Source of the DNA: a virus
Direction: 5' to 3' (one strand)
Length of the DNA: 23,744 bases
Virus record (IMG/VR): IMGVR_UViG_3300031841_000917
Location: 1-23,744 of that record
Of the stretch, positions 1 through 9,011 are shown in pieces (the stretch's first letter is position 1; the number at the start of each line of letters is the position of its first letter). The notes beneath the pieces were generated by a model, which did no database searches, was not told the DNA's origin, and saw only the letters and a program-made list of their open reading frames with translations. Position numbers and translations under genes: made by a program.

Positions 1-3000
1 GAAAGAGTATCTGATCATCTTTTTGATAAAGGTGCTATGATTATTCCTGGTGAAATTGGTTATGACTTGGAATATTATGCTGTTAAGTTAACAAGTTTAG
101 CTAGTGGTAATACTTTAGCACAATTTACAGCTGGTACAATTTTAACAGGTGGTACTTCAGGTGTTAAAGCAGAAATTGTAAATACAGCAGCGACAGATGG
201 TACTGATCCAGATACTTTATTTGTAAAATATAGAGATAGTGGTACATCTAAAACAGCAACGGCGTTTTCAAACGGAGAAACAATTACTGGAACAAATAGT
301 GCCAGTGTTTCATTATCTGCTGTTGTTAATTCAACTGCTACAGGTGCTGCAGCAGAAGTACAAGAAGGTGTTTATTACATTAACGGATTTCACGTACAAG
401 TATCTAATCAAACTATAATACTTGACAAATATACAAACACTCCTAGTTATAGAGTTGGTTTAACAGTTGCTGAATCATTTGTAACTCCAAATGATGACTC
501 AAGTTTAAATGATAATGCTGCTGGTTCTTCAAATGTTAATGCACCAGGTGCTCATAGATTTAAAATAGATTTAACATTAGCAAAAAAAACATTAACATCA
601 ACAGAAGACTCAAACTTTATTGAGTTATTAAGATTATCAAATGGTATCTTACAAAATAGAGTTAGAACAACTGATTATGCTGTATTAGAAGACACATTCG
701 CAAGAAGAACATTTGACGAATCAGGAAACTATACAATTAATCCATTTGACATAGATGTAAGAGAACATTTAAAAAATACGGGTAGTTCAGATCCAGATAT
801 TGTAAGAGGGATTTATACTTCAGGTAATGGTGGTGATTCAACTAAACTTGCTATTGGTATGTCACCAGGTAAGGCATATGTTAAGGGTTATGAAATTGAA
901 AAATTAGCAACTTCTTTTGTTGAGGTAGATAAGGCAAGAGATTTTGATACAGAAAATGCTTTTCAAACTAGATTTGATGTAGGTAATTTTGTAAATGTGA
1001 CAAATATTTATGGTCAACCTGATACAACATTTGTATCTGGTGAAACAGAAGCATTTAAAAGAGTTAATTTATACCAAGAGGCAACAAGTTCTCGTGGTAC
1101 AGAAAATGCTGGTTCAGAATCAAGTATTAATACAATCGGTAGAGCAAAGTCCAGAGGTTTTCAATATGTATCTGGTACAGCAACATCAAATATATTTTCA
1201 AGTGCTAGTTCAACAAGTGCTATATACAGACATTATTTGTTTGATATTAATTTGTTTACACACTTAAACATTACTAGTGCTCAGTCATTTACAACTGGTG
1301 AATTAATTACAGGTGGTACTTCAGGTGCGACAGGTACTTTAGAATCAATATCTACTACTGAAACAACTGCTGTTTCTGGTATAACAACAGCAAGTCCAGG
1401 GGTTTGTACATCAACAGCACACAATTTAAAAGAAGGACAACAAATTAAATTTAGTGCTATTAGTGCTGCTAACAATTCTACAGCAATGACAACTAGTGAT
1501 ATATTTACTGTTAGAAATCCAGGTACAAACACATTTGAATTATTTGAAAGTGATGGTACAACTGCTACAAATATTACATCTTTTAGTTCAGCGGGTAATG
1601 CTGTACACGGTGTTGTTATTTTATCAAGTGTTAATGGTGACTTTGTTGCTGGTGAAACAATTACTGGTGGTACATCATCAAACACAGCAGTTATTCAAGC
1701 TGACGCTGTAGGATTTAAAGGTGTAAGAAGTTTTGACTTTCCAAATGTTAAACACATTGGTATGGCTGGTTCGCCAACTTATACAGCAGATACTGCATTA
1801 GATGCAACATATGGATCAAATGTCACATTAACTGGTACATTATCTATCGCAAATGGTGGTACGGCAGTTACAGGTTTCAATACAAGATTTACAGAAGAAT
1901 TAGTAATAGGTGACTCAATCTCATTTACTACGGACGGTGGTACTTCTTTAACTAGAATAGTTGAGGCTATTGTTAGTAATACTTCATTAACATTATCTGC
2001 TGCTGTAGGTGGTAGTGATGTATCAACAAAAACAATTGCTACAAGAAGAAGAACAAAAATACAATCACCTGAAAAAAATATTTCTATATTTAAATTACCT
2101 TATGAAAATATTAAAACACTAAAAACAACATCAAATGGTGGTGTCACAGATACAAGTTATAGCGCAAGAAGACAAACTGTTATAAATTTATCTGGTGGTT
2201 CAGAAACAATCACTGCTGGTACAAATGAAATATTTCCAAGTTTAGCCGAAGGTGATTACACAGTTTCAGTTATGTCAGCAAGTGGAAGTGCTGTTATTGG
2301 TGATGTATTAAGTTTAAGTGGAAATAACCACGAAGGTGGTGCGATCTTTACATTAGGTGGTTCGCCTACAGGTAAACAGTTAACTTTAGATTTTGGTTCT
2401 AATTACGGAAGTGCAAAACTAAAAGTTATGTTTACTGTAAACAAATCAAGTACAGCGGCTAACTCAAAAACAAAAACTTTAAATTCAAATCAACAAGTAC
2501 AAGTTTCTACTTTAGCAGCAGTCACAAAACAAGGTGGTATTAGTTTAGGTAAAGCTGATATTTTCAAATTAAATGCAGTTTATATGTCAGCAGATTTTTC
2601 TACTGACGCAACATCTAGTAATACAAATATTACTAGTAGATTTGAGTTAGATAATGGACAAAGAGATAACTTCTATGACATTGGTAGAATAAAATTAAAA
2701 ACGGGTGAGATAACTCCAACAGGTAGAATATTAATTGACTTTGATTATTTCACACACGGCGCAGGGGATTATTTTGATGTAGATTCATATTCTGGTGTTG
2801 TAGATTATGAAGATATACCAAGTTATACTTCAGATACAACAGGAGAAGTTTATCAGTTAAGAGATAGTTTAGATTTTAGACCAAGAGTAGGTGCATCATC
2901 TACAATTAATTCAGGTGGACAAGATAGAAAATTTCAAACTATAGATAGTGCTTTAGATACAGAAGCTTCTACTGTAAATGTTGTTAAATTTGAATCAGAC

Positions 3001-5985
3001 ATATCAACTGACCACGAATATTACTTACAAAGAGTAGATAAAATATTTTTAGATAAAGAAGGAAACTTTAAAGTTTTAAAAGGTGCTAGTTCTTTAACAC
3101 CTGAAATTCCTGATGATTTAGATAACGCAATGCACTTATATACATTGTTTATTCCAGCTTACACATTAGATATTGCTGAAGTAGGTATTGAAGCAGTAGA
3201 TAATAGAAGATATACAATGAGAGATATTGGTAGATTGGAAAAGAGAATTGAAAATGTTGAATATTACACACAACTTTCTTTATTAGAATCAGCAGCACAA
3301 TCTTTACAAATACAAGACGCAGATGGTTTTGATAGATTTAAAAACGGATTTATTGTAGATAATTTTACAGGTCACGGAATAGGTGACGCTGGTAATTTAG
3401 ATTACAAAGTATCAATGGATTATGCGAAAGGTGAAATGAGACCAACATTCCACGAAGACGCAATACAATTAGTTGAAAGAGATGATGATGGTACGGCAAT
3501 AGTTGACGCTGATAGAGCAGCATCAAACTATCAAAAAACTGGTGATCTAATTACACTACCTTATACAGAAGCAACTTTAATAGATCAACCTTATGCAAGT
3601 AAATCTGTTAATGTTAACCCATTTGGTATCTTTACTTGGATTGGTTCTATTGCACTAACACCAACAAATGATGAATGGAAAGAAACTGAAAGAGCACCAG
3701 AATTAGTAATTAATAATGATGATGGTACTTGGGACACTTTAGTTAAAAATTCAGGTAATCCAAATCTAACATCTGTTGAAATAGGAACAGTTTGGAACGA
3801 ATGGCAAAATCACTGGACAGGTGTATCAAACTCTAATAGTACAGAAACTTATAGAAGAAGACAAGGTCACGGTTGGGCAGTTATGCAACGTGATATTCAA
3901 ACAGCAACTAGAACAGGTACAAGAACAAGAGTTGGTATTAGACAAGTATTAGTTCCAAAAACTGTGACTCAAAATATAGGTGATAGAATTATATCAGTAG
4001 CATTTGTACCATTTATTAGAAGTAGAACAATATCATTTAGTGCAACAAGATTAAAACCAAATACAAGAGTTTATCCTTATTTTGATAGTGATAGTGTATC
4101 AGCATATATTACACCTTCAGGAGGTAGTGCTGGAGACGCTGTAATTACAGATTCAAATGGTGCAGTTTCAGGTACTTTCGCAATACCTGATCCAAAAGTT
4201 GACGCTAATCCTAGATGGAGAACAGGTCAAAGAGTATTCAGATTGACAAGTTCATCTACAAATGATTTAACATCTGCGCCAGAAACTGCTGCAAACGCTG
4301 AATACATCGCAAGAGGTATTATTGAAACAGTACAAAATACAATAATTTCAACAAGAACAGCAGGAGTAGAATTTAGAGCAACTAACGAAACTGAAGCCGT
4401 GACACAAACTAGTGTTCAAAGAGGTGCTTCTCGTCAAGTAGGATACCACGATCCATTAGCAGAAACATTTATGATTGATGATGAAGGTGGTGTATTTTTA
4501 ACTTCAATAGATATTTACTTTAGTTCAAAAGACGCAAATATTCCAGTGACTTTACAATTAAGAAATACTGTAAACGGTTATCCTGGACAACAAATATTAC
4601 CATTTGCTGAAAAAACTTTAAACCCAAGTGCGGTAAGTACAAGTACAGATGGTACAACAGCAACTACATTTACTTTTGATAGTCCTGTTTATGTACAAGA
4701 AAATACAGAATACGCTTTTGTCTTAATGGCAAACTCAACAGATTACAATGTTTATGTTGCGAGATTAGGTGAAACTGCTTTAAATTCAGATAGAACAATC
4801 TCACAACAACCATATGCAGGTGTATTCTTTAAATCACAAAATGGTGTGACTTGGACAGCAGATCAAAATGAAGATATTAAATTTAAAATTAAGAGAGCAG
4901 AATTTAGTAATGTCACAGGTACAATTACTTTAACAAATGATACTTTAGGTAGTAGAACATTAAAAAATAATCCTTTAAGAACAAAAAATGCTTCTAAAGA
5001 GATTACAGTTTTCCACCCTAACCATGGAATGCATGGTACAAGTAATAATGTCACAATATCAGGTGTTGCATCTGGAACATATAATGGTATTGCGCATACA
5101 GATATAAATGGAACATACACATCTATTAAAGACGTGACTTTAGACAGTTATGTTATCACTTCAGGTTCTTCAAGTAATGCTACATCAACAGGTGATGTTG
5201 GTGGTACCACTGTTGTAGCAACTCAAAATAGAACATATGACGTATTAAACTTATCTGGTGTTCAAACAATGCAATTACCAGGAACAAGTATTAATCATTA
5301 TATTAGACCTACAACAGGTAAATCAATTCACGGTTCTGAATCAGAATTTACTTTGACATCAAGTGCAAACAAATTATCAGTGGTTAATAACGATAATATT
5401 TACTTTACAGGACCAAATGCTGTTATGAGTGAGATAAATGAAACAAATGAAATGTCAGGTAATAAATCATTTTGGAATATATTAGAGTTCTCAACTACAA
5501 ATACTAAATTGTCACCAGTGTTAGATACTCAACGAATGAGCGCATTTGTAATTTCAAATAGATTAAATAATCCTACTGTAAGTAATACACCAGATTTTGT
5601 TGATGATACAGCGAACACAGGTACATCATCATCAGCAGTTTATTTAACTAAATCAATTAATTTAGAAAATACTTCCACAGCGTTAGATGTTAGATTATCT
5701 CAAAATGTAAGATCAAGTTCAGGTGTTGAAGTTTACTTTAGAACATCTGGTCCTGATGAAGCAAGAAACATAGAAGATTTAAATTGGACACCATTTAATG
5801 GTGATGGTAGTGAAGACACAACAGTCACACCTGCTGAAGACGATACAACATTTAAAGAATACAAATATTCAGCAAGTGATATACAAGACTTTACAAGTTT
5901 TCAAATTAAAATAGTATTAACAGGTTCAGTATCATCATATCCACCTATTATAAAAGATATGAGAGCAATAGCATTGGCAGTATAA
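1..5985 (+). CDS. Giant DUF4815-type virion structural protein (5' partial)
   Basis: The reading frame is open from base 1 (beginning ERVSDHLFDKGAM), so the true start lies upstream and the ATG at 37 is internal; 1994 residues are visible. It resembles the large DUF4815 structural proteins of T4-like cyanophages. Seen directly: a beta-rich, Thr/Ser/Gly-rich chain; four copies of a short GExITGxTS-like module near nt 121, 262, 1285 and 1639; and a conserved C-terminal region beginning near nt 4450 (DPLAETFMIDDEGG), with NTEYAFVLMANSTDYNVY and QPYAGVFFKSQNG further on, typical of the family. The expected role is a virion tail or baseplate-associated component, inferred from family and context. 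The stop TAA overlaps the next gene's ATG by one base (TAATG). The family is fairly sure, the exact virion location is not. Confidence 0.88.
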   Translation, partial: ERVSDHLFDKGAMIIPGEIGYDLEYYAVKLTSLASGNTLAQFTAGTILTGGTSGVKAEIVNTAATDGTDPDTLFVKYRDSGTSKTATAFSNGETITGTNSASVSLSAVVNSTATGAAAEVQEGVYYINGFHVQVSNQTIILDKYTNTPSYRVGLTVAESFVTPNDDSSLNDNAAGSSNVNAPGAHRFKIDLTLAKKTLTSTEDSNFIELLRLSNGILQNRVRTTDYAVLEDTFARRTFDESGNYTINPFDIDVREHLKNTGSSDPDIVRGIYTSGNGGDSTKLAIGMSPGKAYVKGYEIEKLATSFVEVDKARDFDTENAFQTRFDVGNFVNVTNIYGQPDTTFVSGETEAFKRVNLYQEATSSRGTENAGSESSINTIGRAKSRGFQYVSGTATSNIFSSASSTSAIYRHYLFDINLFTHLNITSAQSFTTGELITGGTSGATGTLESISTTETTAVSGITTASPGVCTSTAHNLKEGQQIKFSAISAANNSTAMTTSDIFTVRNPGTNTFELFESDGTTATNITSFSSAGNAVHGVVILSSVNGDFVAGETITGGTSSNTAVIQADAVGFKGVRSFDFPNVKHIGMAGSPTYTADTALDATYGSNVTLTGTLSIANGGTAVTGFNTRFTEELVIGDSISFTTDGGTSLTRIVEAIVSNTSLTLSAAVGGSDVSTKTIATRRRTKIQSPEKNISIFKLPYENIKTLKTTSNGGVTDTSYSARRQTVINLSGGSETITAGTNEIFPSLAEGDYTVSVMSASGSAVIGDVLSLSGNNHEGGAIFTLGGSPTGKQLTLDFGSNYGSAKLKVMFTVNKSSTAANSKTKTLNSNQQVQVSTLAAVTKQGGISLGKADIFKLNAVYMSADFSTDATSSNTNITSRFELDNGQRDNFYDIGRIKLKTGEITPTGRILIDFDYFTHGAGDYFDVDSYSGVVDYEDIPSYTSDTTGEVYQLRDSLDFRPRVGASSTINSGGQDRKFQTIDSALDTEASTVNVVKFESDISTDHEYYLQRVDKIFLDKEGNFKVLKGASSLTPEIPDDLDNAMHLYTLFIPAYTLDIAEVGIEAVDNRRYTMRDIGRLEKRIENVEYYTQLSLLESAAQSLQIQDADGFDRFKNGFIVDNFTGHGIGDAGNLDYKVSMDYAKGEMRPTFHEDAIQLVERDDDGTAIVDADRAASNYQKTGDLITLPYTEATLIDQPYASKSVNVNPFGIFTWIGSIALTPTNDEWKETERAPELVINNDDGTWDTLVKNSGNPNLTSVEIGTVWNEWQNHWTGVSNSNSTETYRRRQGHGWAVMQRDIQTATRTGTRTRVGIRQVLVPKTVTQNIGDRIISVAFVPFIRSRTISFSATRLKPNTRVYPYFDSDSVSAYITPSGGSAGDAVITDSNGAVSGTFAIPDPKVDANPRWRTGQRVFRLTSSSTNDLTSAPETAANAEYIARGIIETVQNTIISTRTAGVEFRATNETEAVTQTSVQRGASRQVGYHDPLAETFMIDDEGGVFLTSIDIYFSSKDANIPVTLQLRNTVNGYPGQQILPFAEKTLNPSAVSTSTDGTTATTFTFDSPVYVQENTEYAFVLMANSTDYNVYVARLGETALNSDRTISQQPYAGVFFKSQNGVTWTADQNEDIKFKIKRAEFSNVTGTITLTNDTLGSRTLKNNPLRTKNASKEITVFHPNHGMHGTSNNVTISGVASGTYNGIAHTDINGTYTSIKDVTLDSYVITSGSSSNATSTGDVGGTTVVATQNRTYDVLNLSGVQTMQLPGTSINHYIRPTTGKSIHGSESEFTLTSSANKLSVVNNDNIYFTGPNAVMSEINETNEMSGNKSFWNILEFSTTNTKLSPVLDTQRMSAFVISNRLNNPTVSNTPDFVDDTANTGTSSSAVYLTKSINLENTSTALDVRLSQNVRSSSGVEVYFRTSGPDEARNIEDLNWTPFNGDGSEDTTVTPAEDDTTFKEYKYSASDIQDFTSFQIKIVLTGSVSSYPPIIKDMRAIALAV

Positions 5986-6206
5986 TGGCAAGATTAAAAG
6001 TAGAAGGATATCAAAGTTTAATTAGAGATACTAATTCAAATGGTATTGTTAATACAAATACAACAGAATATAGTATATATATGGCAAGAGCGAGAGCGAG
6101 AGAGAAACAAGGTGATGAAATTAGAAACGCTGTAAAAGAAATAAATAATTTAAAATCTGAGTTAAGAGAAATTAAAGATTTATTAAAAGGAGCAATAAGT
6201 AAGTAA
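5985..6206 (+). CDS. Small coiled-coil phage protein
   Basis: A 73-residue protein whose ATG overlaps the stop of the giant structural gene by one base, implying translational coupling. The N-terminal half (MARLKVEGYQSLIRDTNSNG) is polar with Asn/Thr-rich turns. The C-terminal half, about residues 36-70, is charged with heptad-like leucine and isoleucine spacing and looks like a coiled coil. I recall similar short proteins next to structural genes in T4-like cyanophages but cannot name a function. The position suggests a virion or assembly accessory protein. The antisense frame over the same bases is a shadow. Confidence 0.75.
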   Translation: MARLKVEGYQSLIRDTNSNGIVNTNTTEYSIYMARARAREKQGDEIRNAVKEINNLKSELREIKDLLKGAISK

Positions 6207-6207
6207 G

Positions 6208-6732
6208 ATGGCAATTAGATCAGTAGCATCAACAGATACTTTAGAAACATTTAGAACGACATTTAATACTGTCGGGACAGACATAGGTGATCTAACAAGT
6301 CTAAGTACATCTCATAAAAGCACTTTAATAGGAGCGATCAATGAGGCTTTTGGTGCAACAAGTTCTTTTACTTTAAGAGACTCATCATCTACAACACAAG
6401 CTATTTCTGGTGGGGATACTTTAAATGTTGTCGGTGCCAGTAATATTAGCGCAGCAGTAAGTGCGACTGATACTCTAACAATTTCATTAAATAGTACAAT
6501 AACAGGTTTGACAAGTATTACATCAACAACATTAACTGATGGTACTGCATCAATAAACAGTGGGTCTATAACTGGTGTTGTAAATATAACTGGTTCTGGA
6601 GCAGGTTCTATAAGTAGTATGGTAAATGTCACTGGTTCTGGAACAGCTAATTTTACTACAGATGTACAAGTTAATAGTGTATCTGTGGCAACTAAACCTT
6701 TTGCGATTGCTCAAGCAGTAGCTCTAGGTTAA
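6208..6732 (+). CDS. Fibre-like structural protein with FAIAQAVALG C-terminus
   Basis: A 174-residue protein starting one base after the preceding stop, with an AAAGGAG element about 15 nt upstream of the ATG. Composition is Ser/Thr/Gly/Ala-rich with many short beta-strand-like repeats (NITGSG, NVTGSG around residues 128-150), as in phage tail fibre shafts. The last ten residues, FAIAQAVALG (165-174), are identical to the end of the 329-residue fibre protein at 16244-17233, although the codons differ. This points to a shared C-terminal folding or attachment element. It is probably a virion fibre or appendage protein; exact placement is unknown. Confidence 0.72.
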   Translation: MAIRSVASTDTLETFRTTFNTVGTDIGDLTSLSTSHKSTLIGAINEAFGATSSFTLRDSSSTTQAISGGDTLNVVGASNISAAVSATDTLTISLNSTITGLTSITSTTLTDGTASINSGSITGVVNITGSGAGSISSMVNVTGSGTANFTTDVQVNSVSVATKPFAIAQAVALG

Positions 6733-6752
6733 TTTTTGTAATGTTTATAAGG

Positions 6753-6780
6753 GTGTTAATCTATATAAATAGGTTAATAC
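6753..6780. repeat. Inverted repeat (hairpin) enclosing a late promoter box
   Basis: The arms are 6753-6764 (GTGTTAATCTAT) and 6769-6780 (ATAGGTTAATAC). They pair over 12 positions with two G-U wobbles in RNA, around a 4-nt loop (ATAA). The structure encloses the TATAAATA box at 6764-6771. There is no T-tract after it, so it is not a classical intrinsic terminator. It lies in the 136-bp gap after the 174-residue fibre-like gene. Confidence 0.6.
6764..6771 (+). promoter_or_regulatory. T4-type late promoter box TATAAATA (distal)
   Basis: An exact match to the T4 late promoter -10 consensus, TATAAATA, recognised in T4 by the gp55 sigma-like factor. It lies in the only longish gene-free stretch (6733-6868), about 100 nt before the next ATG, inside the arms and loop of an inverted repeat. 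A second exact box follows at 6836, so this may be a tandem late promoter. Confidence 0.6.
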
Positions 6781-6835
6781 GGGCAAAATTATTTGTATAG
6801 TATCAATGATTTTGTTAATAACACATTTAAAACTA

Positions 6836-6843
6836 TATAAATA
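6836..6843 (+). promoter_or_regulatory. T4-type late promoter box TATAAATA (proximal)
   Basis: An exact TATAAATA. By T4 spacing, transcription would start near 6849, just upstream of the TAAAGGA ribosome-binding site (6856-6862) of the gene at 6869. Spacing and location fit a genuine late promoter. Confidence 0.75.
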
Positions 6844-6868
6844 ACTATAAGAGAATAAAGGAAATAAA

Positions 6869-7237
6869 ATGGCCAACGATTTTAAAAGATTTGCTAAACC
6901 CAATGTAGGAACAGGAACTGGTGCATCTGGTGATGCATTATACTCAGTACCTGCAGGTGCGGGTTCAAGTGCATTAGAGTCAATTGTAATTGGTATATCT
7001 ATCTGTAATAAAAATGCCGCTGAAAGAACAGTAGGAATATTTTTAGATAATGAAGATGGATCAAATGATACTTATATTTGTAATGGATTAAAAGTACCAG
7101 GAAATACTACAGTTGAAGTTATGCAAGGAAACAAATTAATTCTTCAAAATGATGGATCAAACGCAGATGTATTAAGAGCTGAAGCTTCGGCAGGTTCTTC
7201 AATTGATGTTGTTGTATCCGTTTTAGAAGACGTATAA
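6869..7237 (+). CDS. Small putative virion structural protein (122 aa)
   Basis: A 122-residue protein with a good ribosome-binding site (TAAAGGA) and a late promoter box 25 nt upstream of the ATG. The sequence begins MANDFKRFAKPNVGTG and is a compact, beta-rich, small-residue-rich chain with alternating hydrophobic strands (IVIGISICNK, VEVMQGNKLIL, SIDVVVSVLEDV) and no membrane segment or signal peptide. Comparable small beta-sandwich proteins occur beside fibre genes in marine T4-like phages, so a capsid-decoration or tail-fibre accessory role is plausible, but I cannot assign a named family. It is the first gene of the run 6869-8970. Confidence 0.7.
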   Translation: MANDFKRFAKPNVGTGTGASGDALYSVPAGAGSSALESIVIGISICNKNAAERTVGIFLDNEDGSNDTYICNGLKVPGNTTVEVMQGNKLILQNDGSNADVLRAEASAGSSIDVVVSVLEDV

Positions 7238-7252
7238 TAAAAAGAGTTAAAA

Positions 7253-7495
7253 ATGGTTAGATACATTCAGTCTAAAGATAGACCAACAGAGGTAAATGTT
7301 AGAGCAGCAACTGGTGACGGGTCAACAACAGGCTTTACAGTAACACAAGGTATGACAGTGAATAAAGTTATGGTCACAATTAACGGGTTGATGCAGAAAC
7401 CCACTACTGATTATACAATATCTAGTACAACATTAACATTTGGTACTGCACCTGATGCATCTGACTCAATTGTAATAAGGGAGCTACCAGTTTAG
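7253..7495 (+). CDS. Short tail-fibre-type beta domain protein (80 aa)
   Basis: An 80-residue protein that is essentially one domain of a kind often repeated in phage tail fibres: GDGSTTGFTVTQGMTVNKV (about residues 21-39), then a VTINGLMQKPTTDYTISSTT-like hairpin and FGTAPDASDSIVIRELP at the end. This recalls the common fibre motif of 'xVFVNGxxQxPGxDYTVSGTTITFTSAPxxGDxI'. Ribosome-binding site AAGAG lies upstream, with a 15-nt gap from the previous gene and 8 nt to the next. Likely a virion fibre or tip component; function is inferred from the motif only. Confidence 0.72.
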   Translation: MVRYIQSKDRPTEVNVRAATGDGSTTGFTVTQGMTVNKVMVTINGLMQKPTTDYTISSTTLTFGTAPDASDSIVIRELPV

Positions 7496-7503
7496 AATAA
7501 GAT

Positions 7504-8970
7504 ATGGCAAAAATTAGACAATCAAATATAGATAAAAGTATTTTAAACGCTCAAACAGAATTATCAGCTCAAGTTGCAGATGATGATACATTTTTAGTTT
7601 ACGATACAAGTGCAGGTGCACTTAAAAAAATTCAAAGAACAAATATAATATCACGTCCTGCTAAAATAACAAGTGTTTCTCCAACATCTGTTGCTGAAGG
7701 AGACGGAACAGGTAATCATACATTTACACTTACTGGATCTGGTTATGTATCAGGTACTACAGCAAATTTAATTAATGAATCAGGTAGCACAGTTAACTTT
7801 GATTCAGTGACAATTGACTCTTTAACACAAATTACTGGTGTGATAGCAAAATCTAGTTTACCTGGTAGCGGTGAACCTTATGATGTTAAAGTATCAAATT
7901 CTGATGGTAATGAAACAATAACAGATCAAATTAATGTTAACCAAACACCATCTTGGACAACAAGTGCAGGAAGTTTAGGTTCCTTTTCAGAACAAACTAC
8001 AATTAGTACAATTACATTAGCTGCAACTGATCCTGAATCAGGATCAATAACATTTTCAGTAACTTCAGGTTCATTACCTGGAGGTTTATCTTTAAATTCT
8101 TCTAATGGTCAAATTACTGGTACTTTAAACACAAATATTACAGGAACAACTACTACTAACTTTACAGTAACTGCATCAGACGGAACTAATAGTGTAGGAA
8201 GAGCCTTTTCAATAACAGAAGTTCCATCAGGAACTGAATCATTTACATCATCAGGTACTTTTTCTGTACCAACAGGTATTACTTCTGTTGATGTATTACT
8301 AGTTGCTGGAGGAGGTGGTGGTGGTACATCTGCTGGAGGTGGCGGAGGTGCTGGTGGATTAATTTATAAACCAGGTTTTACAGTCACACCTGGTGGTTCA
8401 ATTCCAGTCACAGTTGGTGATGGTGGTGCGAATGCTGGACCTGGAGTATCTGGACAAGATTCTGTATTTAGTACACTAACTGCTAAAGGCGGCGGTGGAG
8501 GTGGAGGACCTAGAAACCAAGCTGGACAACCTGGTGGATCAGGTGGTGGTGCTGGTTGTGGTGGACCAACTGGTGGTAGTGCAACTCAACCTACTCAATC
8601 AGGCGATTCTGGAAACTTTGGTTTTGGTAATCCTGGCGGGAACGCTGGAAACCCACCTAATTGGGGCGCTGGTGGTGGCGGTGGTGCCGGTAATGCTGGT
8701 AACTCTGGTGGACCTCATAACGCAGGTAATGGTGGTAATGGTAGAGCATATTCAATATCAGGAACATCAGTGACATATGGTGGTGGTGGTGGAGCCGTGA
8801 CCGATCACAATATGGGTCCAGGTGGATCTGGTGGATCTGGTGGTGGCGGAAATAGGAATAGTGCAGGAACTGCCAATCGTGGTGGCGGAGGTGGTTCTGG
8901 TAATGGCCAAGATGGTAATATGGGCGGCGGCGGCGCAGGCGGTAAAGGTATTGTAATTGTTGATTACTAA
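7504..8970 (+). CDS. Glycine-rich tail fibre / adhesin with IPT and Ig-like domains
   Basis: A 488-residue modular fibre. Residues 1-50 carry a fibre-type N-terminus (DDTFLVYDTSAGALKKIQ). Residues about 52-145 look like an IPT/TIG fold (ITSVSPTSVAEGDG, then YDVKVSNSDGNE). Residues about 148-238 look like a putative Ig/cadherin-like domain (TLAATDPESGSITFSVTSGS, LPGGLSLNSSNGQITGTL, FTVTASDGTNSVG). From about 245 onward is a glycine-rich domain with poly-Gly runs, ending KGIVIVDY, like the Gly-rich C-terminal domains of phage adhesins. This is the best candidate for a receptor-binding tip in the window. The glycine codons raise local GC over 8305-8960. Role is inferred from domain architecture. 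Confidence 0.82.
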   Translation: MAKIRQSNIDKSILNAQTELSAQVADDDTFLVYDTSAGALKKIQRTNIISRPAKITSVSPTSVAEGDGTGNHTFTLTGSGYVSGTTANLINESGSTVNFDSVTIDSLTQITGVIAKSSLPGSGEPYDVKVSNSDGNETITDQINVNQTPSWTTSAGSLGSFSEQTTISTITLAATDPESGSITFSVTSGSLPGGLSLNSSNGQITGTLNTNITGTTTTNFTVTASDGTNSVGRAFSITEVPSGTESFTSSGTFSVPTGITSVDVLLVAGGGGGGTSAGGGGGAGGLIYKPGFTVTPGGSIPVTVGDGGANAGPGVSGQDSVFSTLTAKGGGGGGGPRNQAGQPGGSGGGAGCGGPTGGSATQPTQSGDSGNFGFGNPGGNAGNPPNWGAGGGGGAGNAGNSGGPHNAGNGGNGRAYSISGTSVTYGGGGGAVTDHNMGPGGSGGSGGGGNRNSAGTANRGGGGGSGNGQDGNMGGGGAGGKGIVIVDY

Positions 8971-8973
8971 ATA
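8966..8973 (+). promoter_or_regulatory. Putative variant late promoter (ACTAAATA)
   Basis: CTAAATA overlaps the stop codon of the glycine-rich fibre and precedes accessory block 1. It differs from TATAAATA at the first two positions. The same CTAAATA core recurs at 10136, 10917 and 19691, always at a gene boundary. A weak A/T-only inverted repeat (8969-8976 with 8983-8990) overlaps it. Assignment as a promoter is inferred from this recurrence. Confidence 0.45.
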
Positions 8974-9011
8974 ATACTAAAATATTATTTTATTTAATTA
9001 AAGGAGTTGAA

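Noticed and set aside
1281-1685. Antisense open frame of 134 codons within the giant structural gene
   Set aside because: Its hydrophobic Val/Pro-rich translation is the mirror of Thr/Ser/Gly-rich sense codons; no ribosome-binding site or motif. Similar antisense frames at 4863-5120, 6312-6632, 14983-15315 and 16543-16890 were rejected for the same reason.
6140-6147. AATAAATA late-promoter-like string
   Set aside because: It lies inside the 73-aa gene with no gene start at suitable distance; a similar string at 20108-20115 lies inside an oxygenase gene. Expected by chance in AT-rich DNA.
8495-8773. 92-codon plus-strand frame inside the glycine-rich fibre
   Set aside because: It is the shifted reading of GGT/GGA repeats giving Val/Leu-rich protein; the +1 frame has clear domain structure.
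8969-8990. A/T-only inverted repeat after the glycine-rich fibre as a terminator
   Set aside because: The 8-bp stem contains no G-C pair and would be weak; T-rich sequence follows but such patterns are common at this base composition.
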